Shown here: one piece after another, positions 39,301 to 50,440 of the stretch
Numbering within the stretch: position 1 is the stretch's first letter
Layout: the number at the start of each line of letters is the position of its first letter
Assembly (NCBI GenBank): GCA_029747015.1
Contig: JAKOGI010000541.1
Location: 20,177 to 84,176, forward strand
Reading direction: 5' to 3'
Source: Carnegiea gigantea
Lineage: Eukaryota; Streptophyta; Magnoliopsida; Caryophyllales; Cactaceae
Length of the DNA stretch: 64,000 bases
Position numbers and translations under genes: made by a program
Notes under the pieces: generated by a model
Seen by the model: only the letters and a program-made list of their open reading frames with translations
Told to the model about the DNA's origin: nothing
Database searches by the model: none

Positions 39301-41023
39301 AAGGCATTATCTGAGAGGGCCTCTCATGGATTAAAGGAACAGGTAGGTAGATCTCCTATTGAGAAGAATTACTTATTGATACACACTTAACAATTTCATG
39401 TAGCTCTGTAGGGCCCATGTCATTGTCTAGCTGTTTCTGACGGATTAAGGATTTTACTGGATCCAAAACTTTTACAGCTTAAGTTACTGCTCAAGAAGTT
39501 CATGTTCTTCAAATATGGCTGGTATGTGCTTCAATAAAGTTGCAGTTATTTCTTGATGCCTTGTGAGTATTATGCGTCCATTCTATGGAGTTCTTTATGC
39601 TGCAGGAAAATTTAATGGAACTGATGGTGGATCACCGCACAGACATAAAGCAAGACTAGAAAGGCAGAAACAATCCAAGGAATGGGCAGTATGTTTTTTT
39701 TTTTTTTTTGGGGCTGTTGTTCTGATTACAAGTTGATACACAAGTATGAGAATTTAGAGTTATTAATCCTTCTTTCATCAGGCTGAAGAGAAGAATGAGC
39801 GTGATCTTCTTGAGCAGCCAGAAATGTAATATCTTATTCATATGGAACTAATACAAGTCCATTATGGAAATTTTCTGAACCACTGTTAATTGCAGATGTT
39901 GGTAGATTCTCTGGATGCCGAAGTGAAATGGTGGTCTTGTGGAAGGAGGGAAACATGCGCGCATTGCGTTCAATGGTACAATATGTATGCAAAATGTTAG
40001 AACTTCCGTTTCAGCCATTGTTTCTCTTTGATTGCAGCCCTAAGTCTCTTGAACACTGTATAATTATCGTAGTTGGTCATAAGTGCATTAAGAATCCTAA
40101 GAACCCATGAATCTCTGGATACTGGGGTTCTCTTGAATATCTTGATTTAATTGTTTCTCTGGATGCCTGCATGCATGGAAGGAGAGGAAGACAATGTACA
40201 ATGGTAACAATGCATGATTTAATCGTAGATAAATTAAATGCTCTATGTCGGGTATGTTTTGGTTGAGAGGTGACTAGTGTTCTCATGGCTAGATATTCCA
40301 TTTGGATCATTTTCTCGTGTTGTGATCTTGCGGCCTATCTTCACATTACACCAGTTCACAGCTGCAACTTACTTTAAAAAAAGGTTTGAAATGCACTCTT
40401 TTCAAGGGGAGCACATGCAAATCACCCATTGCACTCTGTCACAGGCTTTCTCGGAGAATGCTCTAGATTTGTCTTACGTGACAGTTTGATGCAATTTTTA
40501 GATTGACAATCATTTTGAATGTATGTTCACCTGCAGATTTTGGGTCCTGACAGTGAGTGGTCGGCTGTCTCATCACTGATTTGGTTGGCCCACGCTGTCA
40601 GAAAAGCTTATAAGAAAGCTACTCTTTGCTCATCCGTATAAATTGCAACAATGTAGTGCAACCATCAAGCAAAGTTACATATGTGAAAAGGTTTTTGATC
40701 TTCTAAAGGTTAGTGGCAACTAATTCAGAAAACATGAGGATAATTATCTTGTTATTATTTCTTTGGAAGTATGAGAATTTGGGCTTAAGTTGGGCTAGTG
40801 GCAGGCTGGGTTACATTTTGGTTATATAGGCTGGCATGTTGATCAACCATGAAGTTTCATTAATGGAGATTGTGGGTGGCCTTATGCATTACTGATCAGT
40901 CAATTATGATGCTCTTAGAAGGCATTTTAGCCTATTCTTAATAGATCAGTCTGGTTTCATTATTTGCAGGAAGCTTGGAGCAAGTTCAACCAGATGAGCG
41001 GTGATTCTGATATAGATGGCTGA
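36366..41023 (+). pseudogene. Auxilin-like J-domain protein pseudogene (introns retained)
   Basis: Auxilin-like proteins recruit Hsc70 through a C-terminal J domain to strip clathrin coats. The large acidic 5' part (36366-39343) is broken into several frames by stops and shifts; its longest open piece is 36878-37657. The end of this exon is a charged coiled coil, 'VIREASERAFVEVRERARR' to 'RATAEARERALQKALSERA'. Five short exons follow with splice signals mostly kept: about 39606-39690 ('SPHRHKARLERQKQ'), 39782-39825, 39896-39985 ('SLDAEVKWWSCGKEGNMRAL'), 40537-40708 ('ILGPDSEWSAV', J-domain start 'AVRKAYKKATL') and 40971-41023 ('EAWSKFNQMSGDSDIDG', stop). In the J domain a frameshift and stop follow 'KATLC', and the HPD triplet reads HPY in the shifted frame. 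Retained introns show a DNA-level copy, not a processed one. The 5' end is missing. Confidence 0.75.
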
Positions 41024-41980
41024 CTTGTTTGGTTCCTGTTAACTTGGTGGCAATGGCAATATATTTCCATTTCGACACTTTCCATCTTGAGTGAACTCGA
41101 ATGAAGACCCATTGCAATACATTGCAGAATCAGATATGCACAAACTCTTTGATTTCAGTTAGAGGATGGCAGCGGATGGCATTATTCACTGCGAAATTGA
41201 AGAGAATTCTCCTATCGGTGGATGATTGAATATCCCATGCAATATCTGCACTAAGTTATCTTTGTCTCTGTATCCAAGGCCCACACCCACCCTTCCCACA
41301 AAAAAAATTCCCTTGCAGCACGCCAGCACCAACCTTTTATATTTCTTCCTTTCATCTATAAACCGTTCACATTCAGCATGTAAAAGGTCTCTAACTTGAA
41401 TTTTGTTCCTTGATTGTAAAATTTTCTTCTGATCTCCTCCGATAACTGTCTCTGGTGTTGCATCTTAGTTGCCTTTCTAACTTTGGTCAATTGCTATTGC
41501 TGGTTTGAGCCCAGCATACTAATTCTCATCAGCACTGACTTGGCCTATATACCTTACGAAACATATTTCTTGTTTATTAGATCTCTGTCCCTCAGCCTGC
41601 TGGTAAGTCAAACGTTCAAGTAATTTCTGAAAATTACCAACTATGATCGTTCAATTAGTTTGCCACTTTGTGGAGTTTCCCAGGAATATCTAGTGCTAAA
41701 ACCTTGTATCATCTCTCTTGAAATCATTTGAATGTTATACTGATATGCTGAGCTGTGGATTTTCGAGTGACCACAAAAATGAGATTGTCCAGCAGCTCAA
41801 TCCTTTGAACTCGAAAGGAAAATGAAGGGTGATATTGCACAAGAGCTATTCTTAGAGGTTCTGCCTGTTATCTCTTTTCCCGACTCATCATGCATGATAC
41901 ATAAAACTGTCATTACTCCAGAAAGCTGATCACATGGTTGATGTTATCCCAGGCTTTTTAAACACCTTACAGCAGTTTCT
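41024..41980. other. 3' flank of auxilin-like pseudogene, nothing further seen
   Basis: No ORF or repeat that I can support. It probably includes former 3' UTR. Confidence 0.4.
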
Positions 41981-41983
41981 TTT

Positions 41984-42500
41984 TCATAAGACAGACCGTA
42001 TTTTTATGCGTATCACTATTGTATTAATACTCCTATATTTATTGACATATCTTCTGCAATTCCTCCCCCTCCAAACTTCATAAACCGAAGCAAACAATGC
42101 ACCCGTGCTGCTTTTGCTCTGCATGTTCATAAACCCAAACAACTTGTGCTTACCACTCCAAACTCTTCTGTCAAATCCCAGCCTACAGTGTACTCTGAAT
42201 GTCAGTTGGAAGGCTGATTTCAAGTGCAAATTTTGATGATTTTCTTCGATATTCCCACATGGAAAACCAGCAGGCACCTGCCAGAGAATTCTGACACGTA
42301 AAGTAATGGAGATGGCCATCTGACCCATAGTGGTCTGTCCTGACACTGACTCTTCCAAACAAGCTTGATGATAAATCTAACTCAGCAGGTCCTTGAAGTT
42401 TAATCCACCTTCCTTGTATCTTCTAGAAACCTTGTTGCAGTTAACCAACGTAATTCCGCTCTTGCTGGCCGTACTGCTTCATGAAAAGTTTCTAGACTTT
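41984..42500 (-). mobile_element. LINE (L1-type) 3' fragment
   Basis: The minus-strand frame 42358-41984 contains 'FPCGNIEENHQN' and 'ALFASVYEVWRGRNCRRYVN', resembling the zinc-binding RT-associated region ('CxLCGxxEExHxHL') and the 'A..YxIWxERNxR' tail of plant LINEs. Upstream, minus-strand sequence to about 42500 continues in a degenerate form. No poly-A or target duplication was seen; both ends are approximate. Confidence 0.5.
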
Positions 42501-42834
42501 AACGACCTCAGTAACAACCCTTCTGTCTGGGCAATATAAAAGCGAACACCTGGAGGTTTCCAGAATCCAGACTAAGGATTATAGATTCTAACTACTGCTT
42601 TCGTCCTGCATATGATAACATTTTTTCAGTCCAATGTTGAATCCTCGTGAGTGGTCTGCACATTCTATCAGTAATCTGAAAGCGGATAGAAGGAGCCCAA
42701 TTTAGGCCATCCTACATGACGAATTTCCGTTTTCTTTTACCATTTACCTTGAAAATTGCTTCTGTCGGTTTCCAACAGCGTTCCTGACATTTATGTTTGG
42801 TCTTCTATCGTATAAACTTTAATGATCCAATGTT

Positions 42835-42958
42835 CGGGCTCCTTCGGGGTAACCCAGTGTGGTAGGGTGCTTTCAATAAGATAGATGAAGGCACAACTCT
42901 TTCTATGCTTGCGTGTGTGTAAAATTTACCCATTCCAAAAAAAAAAAAAAAAAAAAAA
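42835..42958 (+). mobile_element. SINE-like retroposon with poly-A tail and target duplication
   Basis: A 124-bp insert starts CGGGCTCCTTCGGGGTAACC and ends in a run of about 22 A. It is flanked by perfect 11-bp direct repeats GATCCAATGTT at 42824-42834 and 42959-42969, the hallmark of LINE-driven retroposition. No ORF. No clear tRNA B box was seen, so it may be a 5'-truncated SINE or a truncated LINE tail. Confidence 0.75.
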
Positions 42959-42969
42959 GATCCAATGTT

Positions 42970-44970
42970 GTCTCTCCATTGTGCATCTTTCTGGTTAGAG
43001 ATTTTAGATCATGATAATATTCACTGTCGCCCCAATTAGAGCTTGCTTTTGCCAATAGATGGAATACTTCCCCATTGGTCAGGACTTAGAGGCTTCCCAA
43101 AAGCAGTTTCCCCTCACGTCGTAGAAATTACCTTTCAAAAAAGGCGTTTTCTTTTTGTTTTTTTGGGGGGGGGGGGTGTTGGTGTTTGTACCTGGATGCT
43201 CTGATTCTCAGTATCGTTCTGATAAGTTATATATTTGTCTCTTGGTCTTCTAATTTTCTTGTTAATGCAGGCTATAACCCTGTCCAAGACAAGAGAATTG
43301 AGTGCTTTGTTCAATAGAGAAACTGAGTATTCAATGTACAAAGTTGCACGAAATTCTTGCAGGCATCAATGTCTTGACTCGGCTTCCTTCCAGAAGATGT
43401 GGATCATGAAGGACATGTTCCACTGCAACACCGTTGTAATCCAGTCTTGAAGGGAAACACACACCCTGATACTTTGGAGACAGTTGTATGTATGTATGTA
43501 CGTGTTTTGTGAATGTATAATTTTATCATATATCCGATGAAAAGACCTCAGATACCAACTTTTCAATCATCATACTCAATAAGCTTCTCCCATATTCCAA
43601 CTTTTTAATCATCATATTCAATAAGCTTCTCTACATTCATTTCCGGCATGTGACATTTGTTTGACATGCTATAGGCCTTTCAGCAAAGCTTTGGTTGGGA
43701 AGCAGCCCTGTTCTAGTGCTATTAGTAAACAGCTTGTAGCTATTATTGTCCCATATATTTATACAAGGACTGTCCCATATTGTATGGTTTGAGATCTCAT
43801 GAAAATTTGGCAGCATCAAAGGGGAGAAAAAGGGGAAAGGCAAAAACAGGGAGAAGAAATAATTTAAATAATCATGTTCCACTTTTACCTAAATGTCATT
43901 GTCTATCCTTGAACAATAGTCAAAAACCAAGAGTATGAGCTAGGGAACACCTCTTATGGCTATGGACGCTTTTCCTCGATGCCAACGAAAAATCCATATT
44001 TCGTACCCACCAAACCATGTCTCTTTCTGGTATGTCTAAAAATGGACAAAATGAAACAAGAATCAAACAACAAGAACAAAACTTAATATTTCAGACGGCA
44101 ATTATGTTGAAGGCTATTGAAAAATGCATTTCGGTAGCATACAAAGGTTACCTTTACCAAATCCAGTATTACTGTAATTCTGCCAAGCATGTTTTTGCTT
44201 TGTACTTGATCTATTACTACAGATAACTACAAATGAAAGCCTAAAAGCTTTGATAAATACCATCCATGGATATGACACACCTACAGTTTGAACTATGAGA
44301 AACTATAGATGCCTACCAGTCTTTGAAGCATTTATATTGCCATTGTTGCCAATGTGAGCCAGTCTGATAAAAGATGGGAGGCACATCACTGTCGCCACGT
44401 TCATTCCTCCAGGGTAAAATTAAAAGAAACCTGAAATATACTTTTCAGTAGTTCTGCTGGTTGATGCAGCCATACAAAGTGTGATCCAGAATGGATGTCC
44501 CCTTCTTTAACCAGCAATGACCAAACTTACCCTGCAGCCTGGACCTCATAGAAGCTTATCCTCAAGTTGATGCAAAAATCCATGCAAAAGTGGAGACAGA
44601 AAGCAATAGCATACACCATAAATTTTCAACACTTGAACAAATGAACTTGCCCTTGTCGTCTGATGGCTTCTCCTCTTGTGCTAAATTATATCCACCCAAC
44701 ATAATCATACATCCTAAAATGGTATCCGGCTGCAAGTGCACTGGTAAAACCATTCTATGTCAGCATAATAACATCTATACTCAGATGTACTGTTTCATGC
44801 AGTAACCTTCTTGACCGCCACCAGATTATATTGACACAAATTAAGCGATTATCCTGTCTACTGCCCGTCCTCTACAAACTTGTAATCTTAGATCCAAAAA
44901 GGGGAGCAAAAAATTGACGAATGAAATGGTAATCCAATCCAGTATTTTTACAGACAGGGTCGTCGTGAGA
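42970..44970. other. Mostly non-coding; possible exon-like segment 43270-43450
   Basis: An acceptor-like 'taatgcag' at 43263-43270 precedes an open segment ('AITLSKTRELSALFNRETEY') that ends in a stop near 43450. I cannot assign it. A TATG/GTAT run lies near 43485-43503. The rest, to 44973, probably includes the 3' UTR of the minus-strand membrane-protein gene; no canonical AATAAA on that strand was found close to its stop. Confidence 0.3.
43165..43176. repeat. Poly-G run after T-rich tract
   Basis: Twelve G follow a T-rich tract (T4-T7 runs). Simple sequence only. Confidence 0.8.
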
Positions 44971-44973
44971 AAA

Positions 44974-47900
44974 TTACATAGACAAGGGTAGAAGCATCCT
45001 TCGTTTCTTCTTACGTGCCTGTCGTATTTGCTTTGTGATTTTCATGCACAGAAGCATTAGCAACGTGACACATATTAAAACAAATGCAAGCTGCATATGC
45101 CTGAAATATAGTGAGACAGCTGAGAAAACCAGGAATGCGAGAATAATGAGTTCCCATATCACAAAGACCACTATATCCATCCTGCCAAAAGGAAACAAAG
45201 TCCACCTTGATAAGAATTCTCATCAGCCAGGGAGGGGGGATCTTTGTGCAGCATAGCATAATGAAAAGAAAGGGAGATAATAACTGCAGAGGATACCATA
45301 AGCAAAATTATTTTGGCAAAGACGAAGAATACCATACACAGATTATCTCCTCTCTCACTCTAACTAGCAAATATATACAAGCAAGAGCCACATAAATACT
45401 GAAGCAAGATGGTTATTCCCTTAGTTAAAGGCATTCATATGATGTGCAGTTCAACAAATCATATCATAATTATGTGTAATATCCCATGTCACAATGAAAT
45501 TGACACAAATGAAAATACAATGCAGGTGAATATGAAACTAGATATGACGAGAAGAATTTTAAGAAACATTGACTACTAGTCCAGCTCAACATCTAAGCAC
45601 TCCCTATAAACTACATCTCTATTCCATTGCACCATGATCAGTACAAACCCATTCACTTATTTATGTTCAAACAAGTTTTCCTCTCTTTAAGGAAATATGC
45701 AAATCACTCCCTTCAATGAATCCAAGTCAATCTATTCTTAAGAATCTACAGCACTTCAATCGAGCATTTTGTACTTCTTTGATGCATCCATTGACGAAAA
45801 AATACACAACAATTGAAACTCTGTTCTCGCCAAGATGAAGAAGTCTGGATGCAAGAACAGACCCAATCCAAATACATAATGCAAAAGTCCCACCAAGGCA
45901 GGGTTAAAGATATAGTAGCCTTACCCTTGACTTTCAAAAAGGTTGTTTTGGATGGACCCTGATATAAAAGTCATTGATTGCCTACTGACTCCTTCCGCCA
46001 CCCCCCCCCCAAAAAAAAGAAGCATAGGAATGGGGCATTTTGCTGTAGTCCACTATACTCCAAGCCAAAATGATAGCATTGATGGTGACTTTTTTGTTGT
46101 AAAAGAAGTGGACAGAAGGTCGCAAAGAGCACTGGGGAAGAAAAAGGGGTCACTATGTGGATGGAGATTAAGGGGAGCAAAACAAAGCAGGAATTACTCA
46201 GTCCTAGACTAAGAAGGTCCTTGTAAGGATGGTGTAATCTGGTGGCAGTTATGGAATTCGAGATAATAAATCAGCAGGAATGTCAAAGATTTGGGGAACG
46301 GCTGCAAGAAGAAGCAAACTTGTGGGGAAGTATTAAAAAGATTTTTGTACTGTGTCTGTAAGAAACACAGCTGGAGCCTGGAGGTTTTGAATTATACGGT
46401 GATTGTCAATAACAGAGAAATCATTCTAGAAACAAGGATGTTCCTCTTAGACCTAGCAAAACTAACCCAAGACCCGAAACCCGAATCAAACGACTCGGAC
46501 CCATATCCGACCCGGCATTGGAAATCGGCTCACCGGAAAGTGGACTCGAAATCCGAATTTACCCGACCCAAACTCTACTTGATCCGAAATTTTCTACAAA
46601 GTTGCTTATTTTCGCATGACAAGCGTATTGGACAAAAAATCAGTTGACCGAACCAAAGTTCACCCAATGCAAACCGAACCAACCTGAAATATCACTTAAC
46701 CCGAAACATGGCCCAACCCAAACTTAACCTGACCAATACCTGAACCGAACAACCAATTTGCCAAGTCTAGTTCCTCTACAAGGCCATTATGGTGTATTTT
46801 TACATTCAGGAATTATAGTCATGTTAGTTATTTTCTAATGCTGATTGCAAAGCAGAATGCAGAGTTAGCTCTATGGTCATTTATATGGTGATTTTAGTGT
46901 TGCCTTTTGGAAGATGAAAAGATTGAATGTATGTTTCATAGGAGGATGTTGATCCTCTGCAGCAGTTTATCAACGAAATGGGTTGTGTGGAGCTTCCTCT
47001 GGAATGGAGCAAAATCGCTTGCTCTCATGGTGGAGATGGGAAAATGAGTAGGACAGATATCTTCTATCTTACAAACTTGTTGGTGTTGGAAGGTTCACAC
47101 CACTATAATCCCGGAAACACAGTTAAATAGATGAATAGAGAAAAGTAGACTAAAATTCTATGATTGATTACATTGCATCCCAAAGCCTTACACCCTTCCA
47201 AACATGACATAAAGGCTGTGGCTATGCCTATTTCCTGCTATTGTTCTAATGTAAAATGCATCGATCAGTTAATTGGGATCAAAGCCTTCTAAAATTTCAA
47301 CATGAAGCTCAATGAACCTGTTTTTTCAGAACTTAAATAAAGAACTTAATTAGAACATTGCCACTAATGAAATAAAGCGTATGATAAGACAAGTTAAGCA
47401 TCCAAGGATAATTTGTTGATGTGAATCACCATGCCAACTTCCATTGAATGTCATGAGATGGGTAGATTAGGATTCACTGCCAGGAAAATTTTCTGTATCC
47501 TAATTCATTTTTGCTAGGATGGAAAAGTAAAACAAGGAAATCAAGAATGTAAGGACAGAAGACTATCTGGGTAGAAATCAAAATATCTCTCCAAAGGGGG
47601 GAGACTGACACTTACTAAAAGTGTCTTGGCGAGCACTCCAGCTTACTTTCTATCACTTTTCCCTCCACCAATCTCAGTGGCTAATAAGTTGGAAGCTATT
47701 CAGAGAAGATTCCTTTGGGGGTCTTTTGGTAATGACTTTAAATTTTATCTTGTTAGATGGAATATAATCAAGAATCCCATCCTGAAAAGGGGATTAGGTG
47801 TTAGAGATCTTAGACTCTTCAATGAAGCATTGCTAGGCAAGTGGTTGTGGAGATACATGAATGAGAAGGATAGCCTGTGAAGAAGGGTGATTAGCAGTAA

Positions 47901-50048
47901 ATATGGGGATAATGGTCTTGGATGGTATCCATCCAAACCAAGTGGTGCTTATGGGCAAAGTTTATGGAGGTTCATTCACAAAGAATGGGGAAGATTTTTT
48001 CATCATTTTTCCTTCAAGGCTGGTGTCGATTCTTCTATCTTGTTTTGGCACGACCGTTGGTGTACGGAAGGCCCTCTGCGAGATAGCTTCCCCTCTCTTT
48101 ATGTACTCACGGTGAATAGAGATGCTATTGTAGCAGATTTTTGCCAACGTGGGCCTAGCACTTTTGTGTGGTCTCTTGTTTTCATCCATGATGCTTTAGT
48201 GGATGACACTATCCTTGCCACCTTTCTTAGTAAGTCGAGTGAAATTTCATTTCCTGACTCACCTGATGCAGTCACTTACCTGATGCAGTTACTTGAGATC
48301 TCAACCTTAAAGGTTTTTTCACTGTTAAATCTTATTATCTAAAGTTCCTCTCTAATTCTACCTTCGCTATAGAGTCTAGATTTTTGGGGCGGTTCCCTTG
48401 GAAAATCATTTGGAAGAGTTTGGCTCCCTTGAAGGTGTCAGTCTTTGTGTGGGAAGCTTCGCATGGGAGTATCCTGACATGTGATAATTTACAAAAGAAG
48501 GGAATCATTTTGGTGAATAGATGTTCTATGTGCAAAGACGATTTGGAGTCTCCTGATCACCTGCTACTACATTATCAATTTGCAAGGGCTTTGTGGGAGT
48601 TATCCTTTACTTGCTTAGGAGTCTTCTGGGTTGTCTCGGATTTAGTGAGGAATCACTTTTTGGTTTGGGAGGGTGCCTTTGGTAGGAAAGTTAAAGAGAG
48701 AAGCGTCTTATTGATCCCACATGTGATTTTTTGGGCTATTTGGCAAGAGAGAAACAAAAGAGTTTTTGAAGGAGAGGAAACGCCCCTTCAACGAATTAAA
48801 GATATTCTTATCAAGATTCTTTCATTCTGGGATAGTGAGAACTTTTGTGATTCTTCTTTTGATATAATTGATTTTGTAGATAGGTTCCATCTAGGGTGTA
48901 CACAATCCTCTTGTAGGATGCCTGCTTGCATCCATCCCTTTGTACATTTTACAGTTTAATATATTTTACTCTTTTTCCTTATAAAAAAAGGGCCGTAGAA
49001 TGCTCAGATTTCTGAAGTGAAATGCCATAAGTTCTAAGATTTGATGCCTACACTGTTATGCATATTTTATCAATCGGTAGGGCAGTGGGTATAGCCCAGA
49101 CGAAGGAAGTAATGATTATTATATTGCAAAGGTGAAGGGACATTAGGGATGAGCATTAGAGCATCTGCTATAGATGCTCAACCACCAACTTGATCAAAGC
49201 AATTGTGGTTTTAGTTCCCACTTTCATTCCCAACCAGAAGATGACATATCAGATTGTAGATTAGCTGTCATGCGCTTAGGTTAGGGTAGTACAATGGGGG
49301 AAGAGCCTTGGTTGCAAACTCAATATAAGGCCAAATCACAAAATGTAACTATTAGTCATTTGATGCTGTGCTTGTGGATTTGTAATTTCACTAAGTTTAA
49401 TCATGTTATTTTAGTTTGAGATGGCATAATGTTGCTTATATGTATTTAGATGAGAAAGAAAAGCACAAGACAACTTATTAAATAAAGTCATTCTCATCAC
49501 TTTCTCAAATTACCTGAGCATTATCCAAACACAAACCTCCTCCAAAAAAGAAAAATAAAATAAAAAGGGGAAAATGCCCCAAGCTTGCGACATCTCACAG
49601 TTAACGAAACCACGCAATATGATTACGAGAAGAACAGAAAATGAGAGTAAAAGAAGATGAGATTCCTCTTGCAGACCAATATCCGAACAAGGTGCTTCAA
49701 TTTTGAAAATTCAAGATGAAAATTCTTGCAAAAAGGCGGAAGCACGTGAATTCCTCACACAATATAAAACCTTAAAAATTTTCTCTCTCTTATCAACTAA
49801 AGAGCACAAGCTTCGAACAAATTAGTAAAACGCAAACAAATAAGGAATCAAGAAGTAACACAAACAATTAGGGATCGGATTCAAACCCTAAAAAGGCAAT
49901 TTTAAGAGAAGGAAGATTGAAAGGTAGGATACCTAGAGGTGAAATTGTTATGGGAAGTGGAGGAGAAAAAAGAAGCGGATGCCCAATCATGCTTGGATCG
50001 AATCTGGTACTCTCTCAGCTGCTCCACCAAATTGTGCCGCGTGATCAT
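44974..50048 (-). CDS. Small two-exon membrane protein, intact
   Basis: Spliced CDS on the minus strand: exon 1 is 50048-49933 (116 nt) and exon 2 is 45181-44974 (208 nt), giving 107 residues plus stop. Exon 1 starts '[20 protein letters not shown]' and ends AG|GTATCC. Exon 2 follows TTTTGGCAG and joins exactly in frame (AG+G = Arg) to '[17 protein letters not shown]'. Two membrane segments are visible, about residues 42-65 and 71-89. The C-terminus is strongly basic, '[16 protein letters not shown]'. Both splice sites fit GT-AG and no frame break exists. I recall a conserved plant family of small uncharacterised membrane proteins with this layout, but cannot name it. The basic tail suggests an endomembrane protein with a cytosolic C-terminus (inference). 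The ATG in exon 2 could alone give 68 residues, but the in-frame join and conserved-looking exon 1 favour the longer form. Confidence 0.8.
46455..46765. repeat. Degenerate ACCCGA/ACCCAA repeat
   Basis: A stretch rich in 'ACCCGAA', 'GACCCG', 'AACCCAA' and 'AACCGAACC' variants with no fixed period. An ORF through it (46291-46647) is compositional. It lies within the host intron. Confidence 0.75.
47545..48989 (+). mobile_element. 5'-truncated L1-type LINE, 3' part of ORF2
   Basis: Begins near '[20 protein letters not shown]', then '[17 protein letters not shown]', '[13 protein letters not shown]' and '[18 protein letters not shown]', the end of the reverse transcriptase region of plant L1 elements. 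After a stop (TGA 47878-47880) and a frameshift near 48280, the zinc-binding RT-associated segment follows: '[20 protein letters not shown]', '[20 protein letters not shown]', '[18 protein letters not shown]'. The ORF ends at 48957-48959, followed by a short AT-rich tail ending in A7 (about 48983-48989). It is truncated at the 5' end as usual for LINEs and lies antisense to the host gene in its intron. Confidence 0.82.
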
Positions 50049-50440
50049 CTTCTCTTTTCTTCCACACCAAACGATCAGGGTCTGGATCAGGATTCTTCCT
50101 CTCTCTCTTCCTCTCTCTCTAGCTTAATCGACGAGGGGGGAGAGAGAGAGATTGATGGGTTGGACTGAACAATAGGGATCAGACGTCGCAAACCGTGGGG
50201 TTGTTGCGTCGCCGGAGAACAATCGAACAACTAATTGGTACGGTAAGAGAGACAAGGGCAACAAGGAAAATAGAGAGACGGGGGTGGTAGAATTTTCCCC
50301 ATACAATCTAAGAGTCAGCAGCCTCAACTGGGCTATTCTTAGGTCATGATCCAATTGGGCTGGACCTCTCTTAAGTACTATGGGTTCACCTGCAATTTGT
50401 CCCACCAAAATTTTTAAATTTTGTTTATATATATTTTTTG
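50049..50440 (-). promoter_or_regulatory. Probable 5' UTR and promoter of the membrane-protein gene
   Basis: Upstream of the ATG on the minus strand lies a GA/CT-rich leader (about 50095-50155). Two TGGGCT site-II-like elements on the + strand follow at about 50325-50330 and 50356-50361. A TATATATAA-type sequence on the minus strand lies near 50425-50434. The exact start of transcription cannot be told. Confidence 0.35.

Larger units (their letters stand above)
45182..49932 (-). other. 4.75-kb intron of the membrane-protein gene
   Basis: GT at 49932-49931 and AG at 45183-45182 on the minus strand. It contains an ACCCGA-rich repeat and a LINE fragment on the opposite strand; the rest shows no coding content. 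A telomere-box-like AAACCCTAA lies near its 5' end (49884-49892). Confidence 0.7.

Noticed and set aside
45943..46647. ORFs 45943-46212 and 46291-46647 in the host intron
   Set aside because: The first has no motif and the second depends on the ACCCGA repeat; neither has splice or start support.
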